Shown here one piece after another: positions 1 to 9,082 of a stretch of 64,000 bases of DNA; within the stretch, counting starts at the first letter, position 1, and the number at the start of each line of letters is the position of its first letter. The translations under genes and the position numbers were made by a program. Below the pieces are notes generated by a model. It did not search any database. It had not been told where the DNA came from and saw only the letters and a program-made list of their open reading frames with translations. The stretch comes from Synechococcales cyanobacterium C42_A2020_086 (GTDB taxonomy: Bacteria > Cyanobacteriota > Cyanobacteriia > Elainellales > Elainellaceae), in contig JACYLU010000016.1 in the NCBI GenBank assembly GCA_015272325.1, positions 124,001 through 188,000 of the forward strand, written 5' to 3'.

Positions 1-264
1 TTGGCAGCTCTGCTTCGGAGGCAACAGCAAGCAAAGGCACAAGGTTAGTCTGGAGTGGAGCCCACAACATTCGATCGAAAGCGGCTATCCAGCCGGTAGA
101 ATCAACCATGCATTTGGCAAAACTCATCCAGTCTAATGTACATGGTTCGTAATAGTCAGAGGAATACCTGAAGCCGCGAATTCTCTAACTAGCTATAAAT
201 CTTGACTATCCCGTGATCCCCATCTCTCGATTCTGAAGCGAACCACTCTGAAGCGAACCACGCC
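1..264. other. Intergenic left edge, possible end of an upstream gene
   Basis: No complete gene is visible. The first 48 bases on the + strand read as fifteen codons ending in TAG (peptide LAALLRRQQQAKAQG), which could be the 3' end of a gene starting outside the window, but this is too short to support. The rest is non-coding DNA downstream of the copper ATPase on the other strand. A perfect 15-bp tandem duplication lies at 232-261. Confidence 0.3.
232..261. repeat. 15-bp perfect tandem duplication
   Basis: TCTGAAGCGAACCAC occurs twice in direct succession, three bases beyond the stop codon of the copper ATPase. It belongs to a wider set of short two-copy duplications in this window with unrelated unit sequences. 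Confidence 0.9.
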
Positions 265-2748
265 TCAGTTTAGCGATAGCTGCGATTGAAACCGACGCCG
301 CAGGAGTAGCGAGTTGGTGACGACGCTAACGGAGCTAAAAGCCATCAGTGCGCCGGCCATCGCTGGACTCAGCACGATACCCCAACTAGGCAGCAGCAGC
401 CCCGCCGCAATTGGAATTCCCAGAGCATTGTAGATCAGCGCCCAAAACAGATTTTGCTGAATTTTCTTGAACGTGGCGCGACTCAGTTCAAGAGCCGTCA
501 CGACATCGCTAAGGCGATTGTGCATCAAAATAATCCCCGCCGACTCGATAGCCACATCGGTACCGGAGTTTAGGGCAATACCAACATCAGCTTGAGCCAG
601 TGCCGGAGCATCGTTGATACCATCCCCGACCATAGCGACCGTACGCGGCAGGGATTTGGCAGCGCTATCCTCGCCTTGCTGCAGTGAGCGGATGACCTCT
701 GCTTTTTGATCGGGGCGTACCTGCGCCACAATATCTTCGGCAGTAAGACCCAGCGGACGAGCAACAGCCTCGGCAACAGGAAGCTGATCGCCCGTCAGCA
801 TCAACACGCGCAGCCCCATTTGCCGCAGACGCTGCACTGTCTCTACCGCATCGGGACGCAGCCGATCTTGCACCGCAATCAGCCCAGCCAGTTGCCCCGC
901 AACGCCAACCCCAATCACCGTTTTGCCTGCCGTAGCTAGGTGATGAAATTGTGCTTGTGCCGATTCGTCCACAGTAATATGATGCTGCCTCAGCCAGTCG
1001 GGCATGCCCAGCACCACCTCACGATCAGCTACCACCGCCGAAACGCCCTGCCCTGCCTCGGTATGAAACGCCTGTGCGGGAAGCACGGCCAACGCTTGCT
1101 GTTGCGCCTGTTGCTGAATGGCGGCAGCCAAAGGATGCTGAGTCCCCCTTTCTACCGTAGCGGCGAGTTGCAGTACATCAGCAGGCGAGACGGTATCCAA
1201 CAGAGAGATGCAATCGGTGACAACAGGGTGTCCCAAGGTCAGAGTACCGGTTTTGTCAAACACAATGGTTTGCAGCTGATGGGCCTTCTCTAAGACATCG
1301 CCGCCGCGGATCAGCAAGCCCCGCTCAGCCCCCAGCCCCGATCCAACCAGGATGGCCGTTGGTGTAGCCAGCCCAAGGGCGCAGGGGCAGGCAATCACCA
1401 GCACGGCAATGGCTAGCTTGAGGCTGAGCAACAGCGGCGATACTGCCATAGATGCCATAGAATGAGCTGGTCCCGGCATCGAGCTAACGTGGCTTCCGAG
1501 GGAGTGCAAGGACAACGACTCTGCCCAAAAGGGAATCCCGATGAAATACCAGAATAAAAAAGTCAGCAGGGCAATGGTGATCACGCCATAGGTGAAGTAG
1601 CCTGCCACCACATCAGCCACACGCTGAATTGGCGCTTTACGAATTTGAGCGGTTTCAACGAGGGCGATGATTTGGGCCAGGGCCGTATCGTGACCGACAC
1701 GAGTCGCTTGCACCACAATAGCGCCGCTCAGGTTCAGGCTACCTGCCACCACTGAGTCCGCCGGACCCTTGGCAACGGGGGTCGCTTCGCCGGTCAACAT
1801 TGACTCATCCACCGTAGTCTGCCCGATGACAATCTGCCCATCCACCGGGAATTTTTCGCCGGGCAACACTTGCAACCACTCTCCAACCTTAACGCGGTCC
1901 GCCGGAATCTCGATCGTTGTGTGACTCGTTGAGTGACCAACCAACGCTCGGGGATCAGGTGGGGCGTCTGCCGGAACCCCATCAGAACGAACCAGGCGAG
2001 CCACCGTTGGCTGCAGAGCCAGCAATGCCTGAAACGCTTGAGCCGCTCGGCTGCGGGCTTGCTGTTCCAAAGCGCGTCCTAGAAGAATAAACCCCAGCAG
2101 CATCACCGGCTCATCAAAAAAACATTCCCATCCGAGGTGGGGCACCAGGAGCGCCACCAGACTAGCGGTATAGGCCGTCAGCGCACCCAAGCCCACTAGG
2201 GTATTCATGTTGGGCATGCCATGACGCAGACCCCGCCAGCCGTCTACTACAATAGATCGCCCCGGACCAATCAGCGCCAGCGTTGCTAGCCCCCAGTGCA
2301 GCCAGATGTTGCTCAGCCCCGGAATCGGCATCCAACCGAAATGATCGAGATGCCCAACAGCAGAGCACACTAGCAGTATGGCAGCAATGACAAGTTGCCG
2401 CAGGCGGTGGTGAGCTTCTCGCTGCTGTTGCTCCACCGGATTGAGCGCATCGCACTTAGATGCTGCATCGGCATAGCGCAACTGAGTCGGAAACCCAGCA
2501 TCGGTCAAGGTCTGAGTGAGGGCTGAAAGATCCACCACACCCGGTTCACAGTCCACTAGAGCCGCTGCAGTTACCAAATTCACTGTTGCTGAAACCACCC
2601 CTGGCTGGCGCTTCAATTGATTCTCGACTGCCCGCACACAACCAGCACACTTCATACCGCCCACATCCAGCATCACCGTTTCTAAAGCGGGAGCATCATC
2701 GGATGGAGCGACCAGGGAGTTTTCGGGAATAACCTGCATACAAGCCAT
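265..2748 (-). CDS. Heavy-metal (copper) translocating P1B-type ATPase
   Basis: Membrane pump that uses ATP to move copper-type ions. An N-terminal HMA domain carries the metal-binding MKCAGC motif (residues about 32-37). The actuator TGE motif follows (in MLTGEATP), then the transmembrane CPC metal-selectivity motif (IACPCALGLATP, about residue 452), the phosphorylation motif DKTGT (about residue 497), the HP motif (GTQHPLAA) and the hinge motif GDGINDAP. The length of about 827 residues is typical. The HMA segment resembles cyanobacterial CtaA more than PacS, but I cannot separate these two copper pumps by eye. ATG at 2748 was chosen over a TTG one codon earlier; another in-frame ATG lies at 2739. 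It is divergent from the exosortase operon with 226 bp between. No metal-regulator gene is adjacent. Confidence 0.95.
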   Translation of the reverse strand: MACMQVIPENSLVAPSDDAPALETVMLDVGGMKCAGCVRAVENQLKRQPGVVSATVNLVTAAALVDCEPGVVDLSALTQTLTDAGFPTQLRYADAASKCDALNPVEQQQREAHHRLRQLVIAAILLVCSAVGHLDHFGWMPIPGLSNIWLHWGLATLALIGPGRSIVVDGWRGLRHGMPNMNTLVGLGALTAYTASLVALLVPHLGWECFFDEPVMLLGFILLGRALEQQARSRAAQAFQALLALQPTVARLVRSDGVPADAPPDPRALVGHSTSHTTIEIPADRVKVGEWLQVLPGEKFPVDGQIVIGQTTVDESMLTGEATPVAKGPADSVVAGSLNLSGAIVVQATRVGHDTALAQIIALVETAQIRKAPIQRVADVVAGYFTYGVITIALLTFLFWYFIGIPFWAESLSLHSLGSHVSSMPGPAHSMASMAVSPLLLSLKLAIAVLVIACPCALGLATPTAILVGSGLGAERGLLIRGGDVLEKAHQLQTIVFDKTGTLTLGHPVVTDCISLLDTVSPADVLQLAATVERGTQHPLAAAIQQQAQQQALAVLPAQAFHTEAGQGVSAVVADREVVLGMPDWLRQHHITVDESAQAQFHHLATAGKTVIGVGVAGQLAGLIAVQDRLRPDAVETVQRLRQMGLRVLMLTGDQLPVAEAVARPLGLTAEDIVAQVRPDQKAEVIRSLQQGEDSAAKSLPRTVAMVGDGINDAPALAQADVGIALNSGTDVAIESAGIILMHNRLSDVVTALELSRATFKKIQQNLFWALIYNALGIPIAAGLLLPSWGIVLSPAMAGALMAFSSVSVVTNSLLLRRRFQSQLSLN

Positions 2749-2974
2749 CAAGGTCGGTGAACTCAGGGATGCTTTTGAGCAAAAGACATCCTCTTCTTTA
2801 GAGCGTAGGCGAATTTTCTTCCCCTTGCCCAGGCTCTGTCGATTGATTTTAGAGTTGGCGTCTAGATGCGCCTAGATTAAGCTGTCGCCAAGCTAGTCCC
2901 AACCCGGGCACGCTCACCCTTGCCGATTTGCCGATTGCTGTTGCCAAAACCGTCGCTTCGGGAACGCTAAGCCT
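2749..2974. promoter_or_regulatory. Divergent promoter region with a weak dyad
   Basis: This spacer must hold the promoters of both the copper ATPase (-) and the exosortase operon (+). A short dyad, TCTAG-N6-CTAGA at 2861-2876, is the only symmetric element I noticed. It is too short to assign to a regulator. Confidence 0.35.
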
Positions 2975-3898
2975 ATGTTGTTCAGCCTTTCCGCCGCGTT
3001 GACCATGCACACCCATTCTAAACGACGTCAAACCCTAGGGCGTTATCACTCCGAATGGATTGTTTTGGGAATGCTCGGACTGCTCTACGTACCATTACTG
3101 GTGCACTGGAGCGATGGTTGGCTCAACAAAAGCATCAGCACCGAACACGAATACTTCAGCCACGGGCTGTTGGGCTTGCCCTTCGCCGCGTATTTGACTT
3201 GGCAACGGCGGCACCGTTGGCAGCAATTGCCCAATCGCACGACCGTTTGGGGGTTAGGACTGATCCTGCTGGGCGTGGGCTGCTATCTCAGTCCGCTCAT
3301 GGATTGGGTAAATCTATCCCTCGTGATTACGTTGAGCGGTCTCTGCCTCTGGTGGAAGGGTATGGCAGGGTTGCGTTTACTGTCCTTTCCCCTGCTGCTG
3401 GTCTTGTTGGCCACGCCGAATCAAGTGCCGTACCTCATTGCCCCCTACACCCTGCCCTTGCAGCAGTTCATTGCAGGGGTTGCGGGATTCATCCTGCTCC
3501 AACTGGGCATGGACGTCAGCGTTAACCAAATTTACCTCTTCGTTAATGACCGAATTGTTGAGGTGGCTCCCTACTGCGCTGGACTGAAGATGCTGTTTAC
3601 CAGCCTCTATGTGGGGCTAATCCTGCTCTACTGGACCGGATCCTGGACCTGTCGCGCTCGCGTCCTGTGGTTTTATAGCGGAATTGTGGTCATCAGCGTT
3701 GCCGCCAATATTCTCCGCAATACCCTGCTCACCTTCTTCCACGGCACCGGGCAAGAGGCGGCTTTCGTCTGGCTGCACGATAGCTGGGGAGGGGACCTCT
3801 ACTCGGCAGCCATGCTGGGCGTCTTGGTGGTGCTGCTGCGGAAGTTGGAAACCTGGATTCCCGAGGAGGCAGAGCTAACAGACTGCCCAACCTCCTGA
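2975..3898 (+). CDS. Cyanoexosortase (exosortase/archaeosortase family)
   Basis: Polytopic inner-membrane transpeptidase-like enzyme expected to process proteins with a PEP-CTERM-type C-terminal sorting signal, in strains that make extracellular polysaccharide. It has about eight hydrophobic segments. The family's catalytic pattern is visible: Cys near residue 201 in VAPYCAGLKM, Arg near 247 in NILRNTLLTF, and His near 267 in WLHDSWGG. At 307 aa it fits the family. ATG 2975 is used; an in-frame ATG at 3005 (MHTHSKRR) is equally plausible. The next gene begins inside its stop codon (TGATG), so the two are translationally coupled. The A or B type of cyanoexosortase was not settled, although the partner resembles the B-associated protein. 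Confidence 0.9.
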   Translation: MLFSLSAALTMHTHSKRRQTLGRYHSEWIVLGMLGLLYVPLLVHWSDGWLNKSISTEHEYFSHGLLGLPFAAYLTWQRRHRWQQLPNRTTVWGLGLILLGVGCYLSPLMDWVNLSLVITLSGLCLWWKGMAGLRLLSFPLLLVLLATPNQVPYLIAPYTLPLQQFIAGVAGFILLQLGMDVSVNQIYLFVNDRIVEVAPYCAGLKMLFTSLYVGLILLYWTGSWTCRARVLWFYSGIVVISVAANILRNTLLTFFHGTGQEAAFVWLHDSWGGDLYSAAMLGVLVVLLRKLETWIPEEAELTDCPTS

Positions 3899-4728
3899 TG
3901 AATTGCTCTGTCGCTCAGACTGAACCCGAGCGCTCAATCCCTATTCAACGCCTGACCGTCTCAGACTCAGATTGCTATCTTTGCTATCTCCCCATGCTGA
4001 CCCAGACTTCCTCGCCGCAACGCTTATCCCGCTTAAAACTGCTGGTTGTGCTGGGTATTCTCGCCATCGCGCTGATCAGGATTCTGCCCAGTTACGTCAC
4101 CGGACTCTGGCCCTGGCAGCGTTTGCCTGAACTGAGCCATACCCAATCGCTGAATGCGCTCAAACAAGACGGACTAACGCTACCCGGCTGGACGACCCTG
4201 AATCAACGAACGCTTGAGATTGGTGCCCATAAATGGTCGGTGCAGGGGATAGTTCCCACCGCCGGAGCCGCAACTCCAACCACAGCCATTCCAGCCAATG
4301 TGGTGTATCTGCTTCTGCGCCCCCAGACCTGGACGCGAGACATGCCCCAAGTCGAGTGGATGGACATCAACGGCGAACGCCAATGGACCACCGACTCGCA
4401 GCGGTCACTCTCCTTCACCGTGAAGGATCCAGCAACCCATCGCCCCCTCTCCATAACTGCCCGCTTTTTACGCGGCTGGACAACCCAGGGCACCTACGCC
4501 GTAGTGCAGTGGTATGCCTGGACGAATGGTGGACATCCAGCTCCTAGTCGCTGGTTCTGGGCCGATCAGCAAGTTCAGCTCCGCCAACGCCAGCGGCTGC
4601 CCTGGGTAGCCGTCAGCTTGCTGATTCCAATCGAGCCGCTAGGAGACATTGAAACCGTCCGCCCTCAGGCAGAAGCCTTGGCGCAACAGGTACAGACTGC
4701 CCTAATCACAACTGTCTTTGATCCTTAG
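3898..4728 (+). CDS. Cyanoexosortase-associated protein
   Basis: Protein of up to 276 aa with one N-terminal membrane anchor (about residues 43-62, LKLLVVLGILAIALIRILP) and a soluble domain presumably on the outer side. Its ATG overlaps the exosortase stop (TGATG). Cyanobacterial exosortases are regularly paired with a dedicated partner of this size and shape, so the assignment rests on position and the features DGLTLPGW, HKWSVQG and PQVEWMDI. The role of these partners in sorting is not known in detail. A later in-frame ATG at 3993 (MLTQTSS) places the membrane segment closer to the N-terminus and could be the true start. The polysaccharide-export gene follows within about 50 bp. Confidence 0.75.
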   Translation: MNCSVAQTEPERSIPIQRLTVSDSDCYLCYLPMLTQTSSPQRLSRLKLLVVLGILAIALIRILPSYVTGLWPWQRLPELSHTQSLNALKQDGLTLPGWTTLNQRTLEIGAHKWSVQGIVPTAGAATPTTAIPANVVYLLLRPQTWTRDMPQVEWMDINGERQWTTDSQRSLSFTVKDPATHRPLSITARFLRGWTTQGTYAVVQWYAWTNGGHPAPSRWFWADQQVQLRQRQRLPWVAVSLLIPIEPLGDIETVRPQAEALAQQVQTALITTVFDP

Positions 4729-4781
4729 CACCGTACTCATTGATTGTTCTGCTCTCGTTCCCCTATCGTTGCTTTCCTCCC

Positions 4782-5948
4782 ATGGCCCCTCGATTTTTGC
4801 CCGTTCCTCTATCGCTACTAGCATTGCTTGGAATGACTGCCCCTGCGCCGTCCCAGCCGGCCCCATCAGCGTTTGCACCCGATCCAGCTTCACCACAGCA
4901 GATCTTGGAAGAGGCTCGCCAGCGCCTAATTGAGCGGAGAGAATTAGTATCTCCTGGAGCAGAAGCAGAGGGTCTAGATGCCGCCGAGTTTGCTACCTAT
5001 CGGCTCGGGCCCGGCGACTCTCTGTTTGTGAATGTGCTGCGTTTCCCGGATCTCAGCTTTCAAAATACGATTGATCTAGAGGGCAATATGTTGGTGCCCT
5101 TGGTGGGAGCACTGCGGCTGCAAGGATTGACCATTCAGGAAGCCCGAGAGCAAATTCGGCTAGCGCTTGACCGCTATGTGGTTGATCCGGTGGTGGATGT
5201 GATTCTGGTGGCGCAGCGTCCAGTGCAGGTGACGGTGCTAGGGGAAGTAGTGCGACCGGGACTCTACCCTCTGGGAGCACCACAGTTGTCTACAGCGCTG
5301 ATCTCCGCAGGCGGCACAACCACATTAGCGGATCTGCGCACGGTGCGAATTCGTCGCCAGTTGGACGATGGGTCTATGGTGGAGCACGAAGTCGATCTGT
5401 TCACGCCACTGCGCGATGCCCAAACTATTCCCGAATTGCAGCTTGCTGATGGCGATACGGTGATTGTGCCTACCCTGACTGCCAACGAAGGCTATGACCG
5501 CAGTCTAATTGCTCGCTCTACCCTGGCTCAACCTCAGATTAGCGTGCGTGTGCTCAACTACGGGACCAGTGCGCGGGGCGGCAGCGTCGGCAGGCTGCAA
5601 TTACCGAACGGCAGCAGCTTTGTGGATGCTTTAACCTCCATTCCCCTAGATCTGGCCAGTGCCGATTTGAGAAAGATCGCCTTAGTCCGATTTGATGTGC
5701 AGCAGGGCAAAGCCATAACCCAGGAGTTGAACGGCAGAAATGCCCTAATGGGCGAACAATCCCAGAACCCGATTCTGGAGCACAACGATGTGATTGTCAT
5801 CGGACGGACATTGGTGGCTCGCATCACCTATGCCCTGAATACCTTCACTCAGCCCTTCCGAGACATTCTAGGGTTTGTGCTGTTTTTCCAATCTTTGACC
5901 GAGAGCGCTTCGGATCTGTTCGGTCCATCGGGAGGCGGCAGCAGATAA
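4782..5948 (+). CDS. Wza-like polysaccharide export protein (Poly_export + SLBB)
   Basis: Outer-membrane or periplasmic exporter of exopolysaccharide, 388 aa from ATG 4782, which gives a clear signal peptide (MAPRFLPVPLSLLALLG). An upstream TTG at 4740 stays in frame but adds an implausible leader. A Poly_export domain starts near YRLGPGDSLFVNV, with the typical DLEGNMLVPLVGALRLQGLT stretch. SLBB repeats follow (VTVLGEVVRPGLYPL, and a second near VRVLNYG). A hydrophobic stretch near the C-terminus (FRDILGFVLFFQSL) is usual in cyanobacterial members. It lies between the exosortase pair and the Wzc-like gene, which supports coupled polysaccharide export and protein sorting. Confidence 0.92.
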   Translation: MAPRFLPVPLSLLALLGMTAPAPSQPAPSAFAPDPASPQQILEEARQRLIERRELVSPGAEAEGLDAAEFATYRLGPGDSLFVNVLRFPDLSFQNTIDLEGNMLVPLVGALRLQGLTIQEAREQIRLALDRYVVDPVVDVILVAQRPVQVTVLGEVVRPGLYPLGAPQLSTALISAGGTTTLADLRTVRIRRQLDDGSMVEHEVDLFTPLRDAQTIPELQLADGDTVIVPTLTANEGYDRSLIARSTLAQPQISVRVLNYGTSARGGSVGRLQLPNGSSFVDALTSIPLDLASADLRKIALVRFDVQQGKAITQELNGRNALMGEQSQNPILEHNDVIVIGRTLVARITYALNTFTQPFRDILGFVLFFQSLTESASDLFGPSGGGSR

Positions 5949-6022
5949 CCCGACAGCGAATCAGAGTAGCGAATAACAGTTAAGTCGATGCATCCCCTGA
6001 ACACCTGAGTTGAGTAACCGGC

Positions 6023-8245
6023 ATGGTTCTACCCTTTATCAAGCGATACCTGATAGCGCTCGATCACTACAAATGGGCAGGGCTTGCGGGCGTTGCCATT
6101 GTTACCGGTGCTTCTGGCATCGTGGCAGCACTGCAACCTCCCCCAAGTGAGACTCATCTTGCTCAGGGCATTTTGACCTACAGCACGCCGCCGGATACCT
6201 TTTCAGCAACCGGAGCCGCCCTCCAACAGCAGGGACAAGCCGTAACCAAAGAGGCGCTGTTATCACCAACCGTGCTGGAATTTGCTCGTTTGCGGTTATT
6301 GCAGCAGCAGATAGACCTGCCCCCCGATACCCTAGCCAATAATGCCCGTGTCGCAATTGATGCGCCGAGCAGTGGCGGCAAAAACGAAAGGCGATCTGAA
6401 CCTGCCAATCCGGTTCTGAGGGTACGAGTCAGCTACCAGGATGGCAAGGCAGACCGAGCCAAGGCCGTCACCCTAGCCTTAATGGAGGGTATGGTGGAGC
6501 AGAGTCGCCAGTTCAACACGCAGCAGCTCGACCGGATTATTGAGAATCTGAATCAAATTTTGCCCAAGGTGGACCGAGAACTGCGCCAAGCGGAAGGCAA
6601 CCTAGAGCAGTTTGTGCGGCGCGAAGGCACAACCATCCAGGCGGCAGAGAGCGGCAGTTTGCTGAATGCGCTAACCAGCAACCAAGGTCAGCAGCGGCAG
6701 CTCCGGCTACAAATTGCCGGCATCACCGCCCAAATTCGCAGTCTCCAAGAGCGGTTGGGGCTAACACCCGACCAAGCCTATGCAGCTTCTGCCCTCAGTG
6801 CTGACCCAATCATTGCCGACCTGCGGGTGCGAATTTATCAGGCAGAGCAGCAGCAGCAGCTTTTGTCCAAAACTCTCCGCCCTGATCACCCCACCATGGT
6901 GGACTTGCAGAACCAGCTAGCTACCTTCGAGCAGCTGTTGCAACAGCGCGTAGGCGAGGTGATTGGCGGCAATCAGATTGCGGCTCCGCTGGCGGCAGGT
7001 AGCTCGATTCGCCAAGCGAGCAGCCTCGACCCCGCTCGCCAGACCTTAGCTTCAACGCTAGTCAATTTGCAAACGCAGCAGGAAACCCTACAGCAGCAGC
7101 TCGCCAACCTGACCCGAGCCGAACAGGAACTGCGGCGAGAATATGCCAGTATTCCCAATAAGCAGCTAGAGCAACAGCGCTTGCAACAGCAGGTAACCCT
7201 CAAGCAAGCCTTCTATGATCAAATCCAGGCGCGCCTGGCCGATGCCCGCTTAGCCCAGGAAGAAACCGTGGGCAGCCTCGTTGTAGTGCAGCCACCCCAA
7301 ACAGAACTTGTACCCGCAACCAGCCTCGATGAAACGGTCGTGCTGATTGTTGGAGGACTGGTGGGGCTGCTGGTTGGCGGCGGCTTGGTGATGCTGCTCG
7401 GCTCTTTAGACCCCACGTTCTATACCCTAGAAGATATTCAAGCAGCGTTGAAGCAAGAAGAAGTGCCGATCTTGGGCGTGCTGCCGCTGCTTCCCTGGGA
7501 CGAAGCAGACTCACTGCCAGTGACCGATACACCCACCTCGCCCTATGGTGAAGCCTTTGAGCGGTTACGCAGTAATCTGCGGCGCATCGGTGGCAGCAAA
7601 GCCCCGAAGGTTGTGCTGATCGCGAGTACCCTCGACGGCGAAGGTAAATCGGTGACGGCTTTTAATCTAGCCATTGCTTCGGCTCGAGCCGGCAAACGCA
7701 CCCTGCTGATCGAAGCCGATTTGCGCTCGTCCTCGCAAGCTGCCGTGCTGAACATAACCCCCGATCCTGAGGGGCAGCTAGAGCCATTGAAGTATTACGG
7801 CAACCTCAATGAGTGCATCCGCCTAGTACCGGAGATCGAGAATCTGTATCTGGTACCAAGCGTGGGACCCCAACGGCAGGCAGCGGCAATTCTGGAATCG
7901 AGCGAAATGCGCCGCTTGCTAGAAGATGCTCGAGTCCGATTTGATTGGGTGATCCTGGATACACCTGCACTCAGTCGCTATAACGATGCGCTGCTGCTAG
8001 AACCCTATACCGACGGCATGGCTTTGGTGGCGCGTCCCGGCTACAGCGAAGAAGGCGTGTTGAACGAGGCAGTGCAGCAATTCGTTGAATCGGAGACCAT
8101 TCAGTTTCTGGGAGCAATTATCAACGGCGCTGAGGTGGCTGTACAGGATCTCAAAGATGAAGACGAGGATCGGGTGGCTGAAGCGGAAATCGAGGAGTCT
8201 GACAGGGCCGACGTTAGCCGAGAAAAACTTGAGCAAGTGCGCTAG
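6023..8245 (+). CDS. Wzc-like polysaccharide co-polymerase / BY-kinase
   Basis: Inner-membrane protein of 740 aa that sets polysaccharide chain length and pairs with the Wza-like exporter just upstream. N-terminal Wzz region with a membrane segment (about residues 17-35), long coiled-coil periplasmic part (about 160-420, Gln/Leu rich), second membrane segment (about 435-460) and cytoplasmic CpsD-type ATPase. The ATPase shows Walker A STLDGEGKS (about residue 535), A' LLIEADLR and Walker B VILDTPAL. Bacterial tyrosine kinases of this type normally end in a tyrosine cluster that is autophosphorylated. Here the last 45 or so residues are acidic (DEDEDRVAEAEIEE) and contain no tyrosine, so kinase activity should not be assumed. 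Confidence 0.92.
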   Translation: MVLPFIKRYLIALDHYKWAGLAGVAIVTGASGIVAALQPPPSETHLAQGILTYSTPPDTFSATGAALQQQGQAVTKEALLSPTVLEFARLRLLQQQIDLPPDTLANNARVAIDAPSSGGKNERRSEPANPVLRVRVSYQDGKADRAKAVTLALMEGMVEQSRQFNTQQLDRIIENLNQILPKVDRELRQAEGNLEQFVRREGTTIQAAESGSLLNALTSNQGQQRQLRLQIAGITAQIRSLQERLGLTPDQAYAASALSADPIIADLRVRIYQAEQQQQLLSKTLRPDHPTMVDLQNQLATFEQLLQQRVGEVIGGNQIAAPLAAGSSIRQASSLDPARQTLASTLVNLQTQQETLQQQLANLTRAEQELRREYASIPNKQLEQQRLQQQVTLKQAFYDQIQARLADARLAQEETVGSLVVVQPPQTELVPATSLDETVVLIVGGLVGLLVGGGLVMLLGSLDPTFYTLEDIQAALKQEEVPILGVLPLLPWDEADSLPVTDTPTSPYGEAFERLRSNLRRIGGSKAPKVVLIASTLDGEGKSVTAFNLAIASARAGKRTLLIEADLRSSSQAAVLNITPDPEGQLEPLKYYGNLNECIRLVPEIENLYLVPSVGPQRQAAAILESSEMRRLLEDARVRFDWVILDTPALSRYNDALLLEPYTDGMALVARPGYSEEGVLNEAVQQFVESETIQFLGAIINGAEVAVQDLKDEDEDRVAEAEIEESDRADVSREKLEQVR

Positions 8246-8264
8246 CGCGATTCAATTGCTCTCG

Positions 8265-8283
8265 CCTGATCTCGCCGATCAGG
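8265..8283. terminator. Hairpin between convergent genes
   Basis: CCTGATC-TCGCC-GATCAGG forms a 7-bp stem with a 5-nt loop between the Wzc-like gene and the convergent TVP38 gene, overlapping the latter's stop codon. There is no T-run on either strand, so it is at most a weak or factor-assisted terminator. Confidence 0.3.
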
Positions 8284-8995
8284 AAACGCTCTCCTCCAAA
8301 GCTTTTTGAGCAATACGAGTCACATAAACAGTGACGATAACCGTAGCGATGAATCCCACTATCCGAGTGATCCACTGAATTTGTTGGGCTTCTGGGGAGG
8401 CGGTTTGATCCATTCCTAGCATGGCCAAGTTACCTGCCAAAGAACCAATGTAGACATACATGATGGTTCCGGGAATCATCCCCAGAAAACCGAGAACATA
8501 GTCTTTGAGGGAAACTTGAGTAATGCCTAAACCATAATTCAGTAAATTAAACGGAAAGATTGGTGACAGCCGAGTTAAGAAGACAATCTTGAATCCTTGC
8601 TGGGCAATGGCTCGATCAACAGCTTGAAATTTGCTATTTCCGGCAATCTGGCGAGCCACCCAGTCGCGAGCAGCATAGCGTCCAATTAGAAAGGACAGGG
8701 TCGCTCCAATCACTGCTGCGATGAACACATAGATTGAGCCGAGCACCACTCCAAAGAGGGCACCACCTCCTAAGGTCAGCAGGGAACCGGGTAGAAACAG
8801 AACGGTCGCCAGACTGTAGATCAGCATAAACGCGATCGCTCCCCAAGCTCCGAGATCATTGACCCAGGTTAGGGTAGACTGCAACCAGCTCTGCACGTCA
8901 ACCATTCGGCTCAGAATGACTAGTCCAGCAATTCCAGCCGCAAGAGCGACCCATTTGAAACGAGATCGAGAGCGTTGCTTTGCCGGTTTCTGCAT
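8279..8995 (-). CDS. TVP38/TMEM64 family (VTT domain) membrane protein
   Basis: Integral membrane protein of 238 aa in the VTT/DedA-related superfamily. Typical features are LFLPGSLLTLGGGALFG and the conserved block FKIVFLTRLSPIFPFNLLNY (glycine/proline-rich re-entrant loop motif of the family), plus about five hydrophobic segments. The physiological substrate is not known; family members have been linked to membrane lipid or envelope homeostasis. ATG 8995 was chosen because it follows a good AAGGAAAG ribosome site; a longer frame starts at 9052 without one. The YHS lipoprotein gene upstream on the same strand ends (in reverse) 87 bp away, so co-transcription is possible. Confidence 0.9.
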   Translation of the reverse strand: MQKPAKQRSRSRFKWVALAAGIAGLVILSRMVDVQSWLQSTLTWVNDLGAWGAIAFMLIYSLATVLFLPGSLLTLGGGALFGVVLGSIYVFIAAVIGATLSFLIGRYAARDWVARQIAGNSKFQAVDRAIAQQGFKIVFLTRLSPIFPFNLLNYGLGITQVSLKDYVLGFLGMIPGTIMYVYIGSLAGNLAMLGMDQTASPEAQQIQWITRIVGFIATVIVTVYVTRIAQKALEESVS

Positions 8996-9082
8996 GGTTT
9001 CTTTCCTTGCACCAACCCTTATGGTTTCAGGTATACTCCGCTGTTCACGCATGTTTGTGCTGAAGCATTCCCAGAACTCTTG

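Noticed and set aside
2861-2876. TCTAG-N6-CTAGA dyad between the copper ATPase and exosortase genes as a metal-regulator operator
   Set aside because: Arms are only 5 bp and do not match a copper-regulator site I can name; recorded only as a weak dyad.
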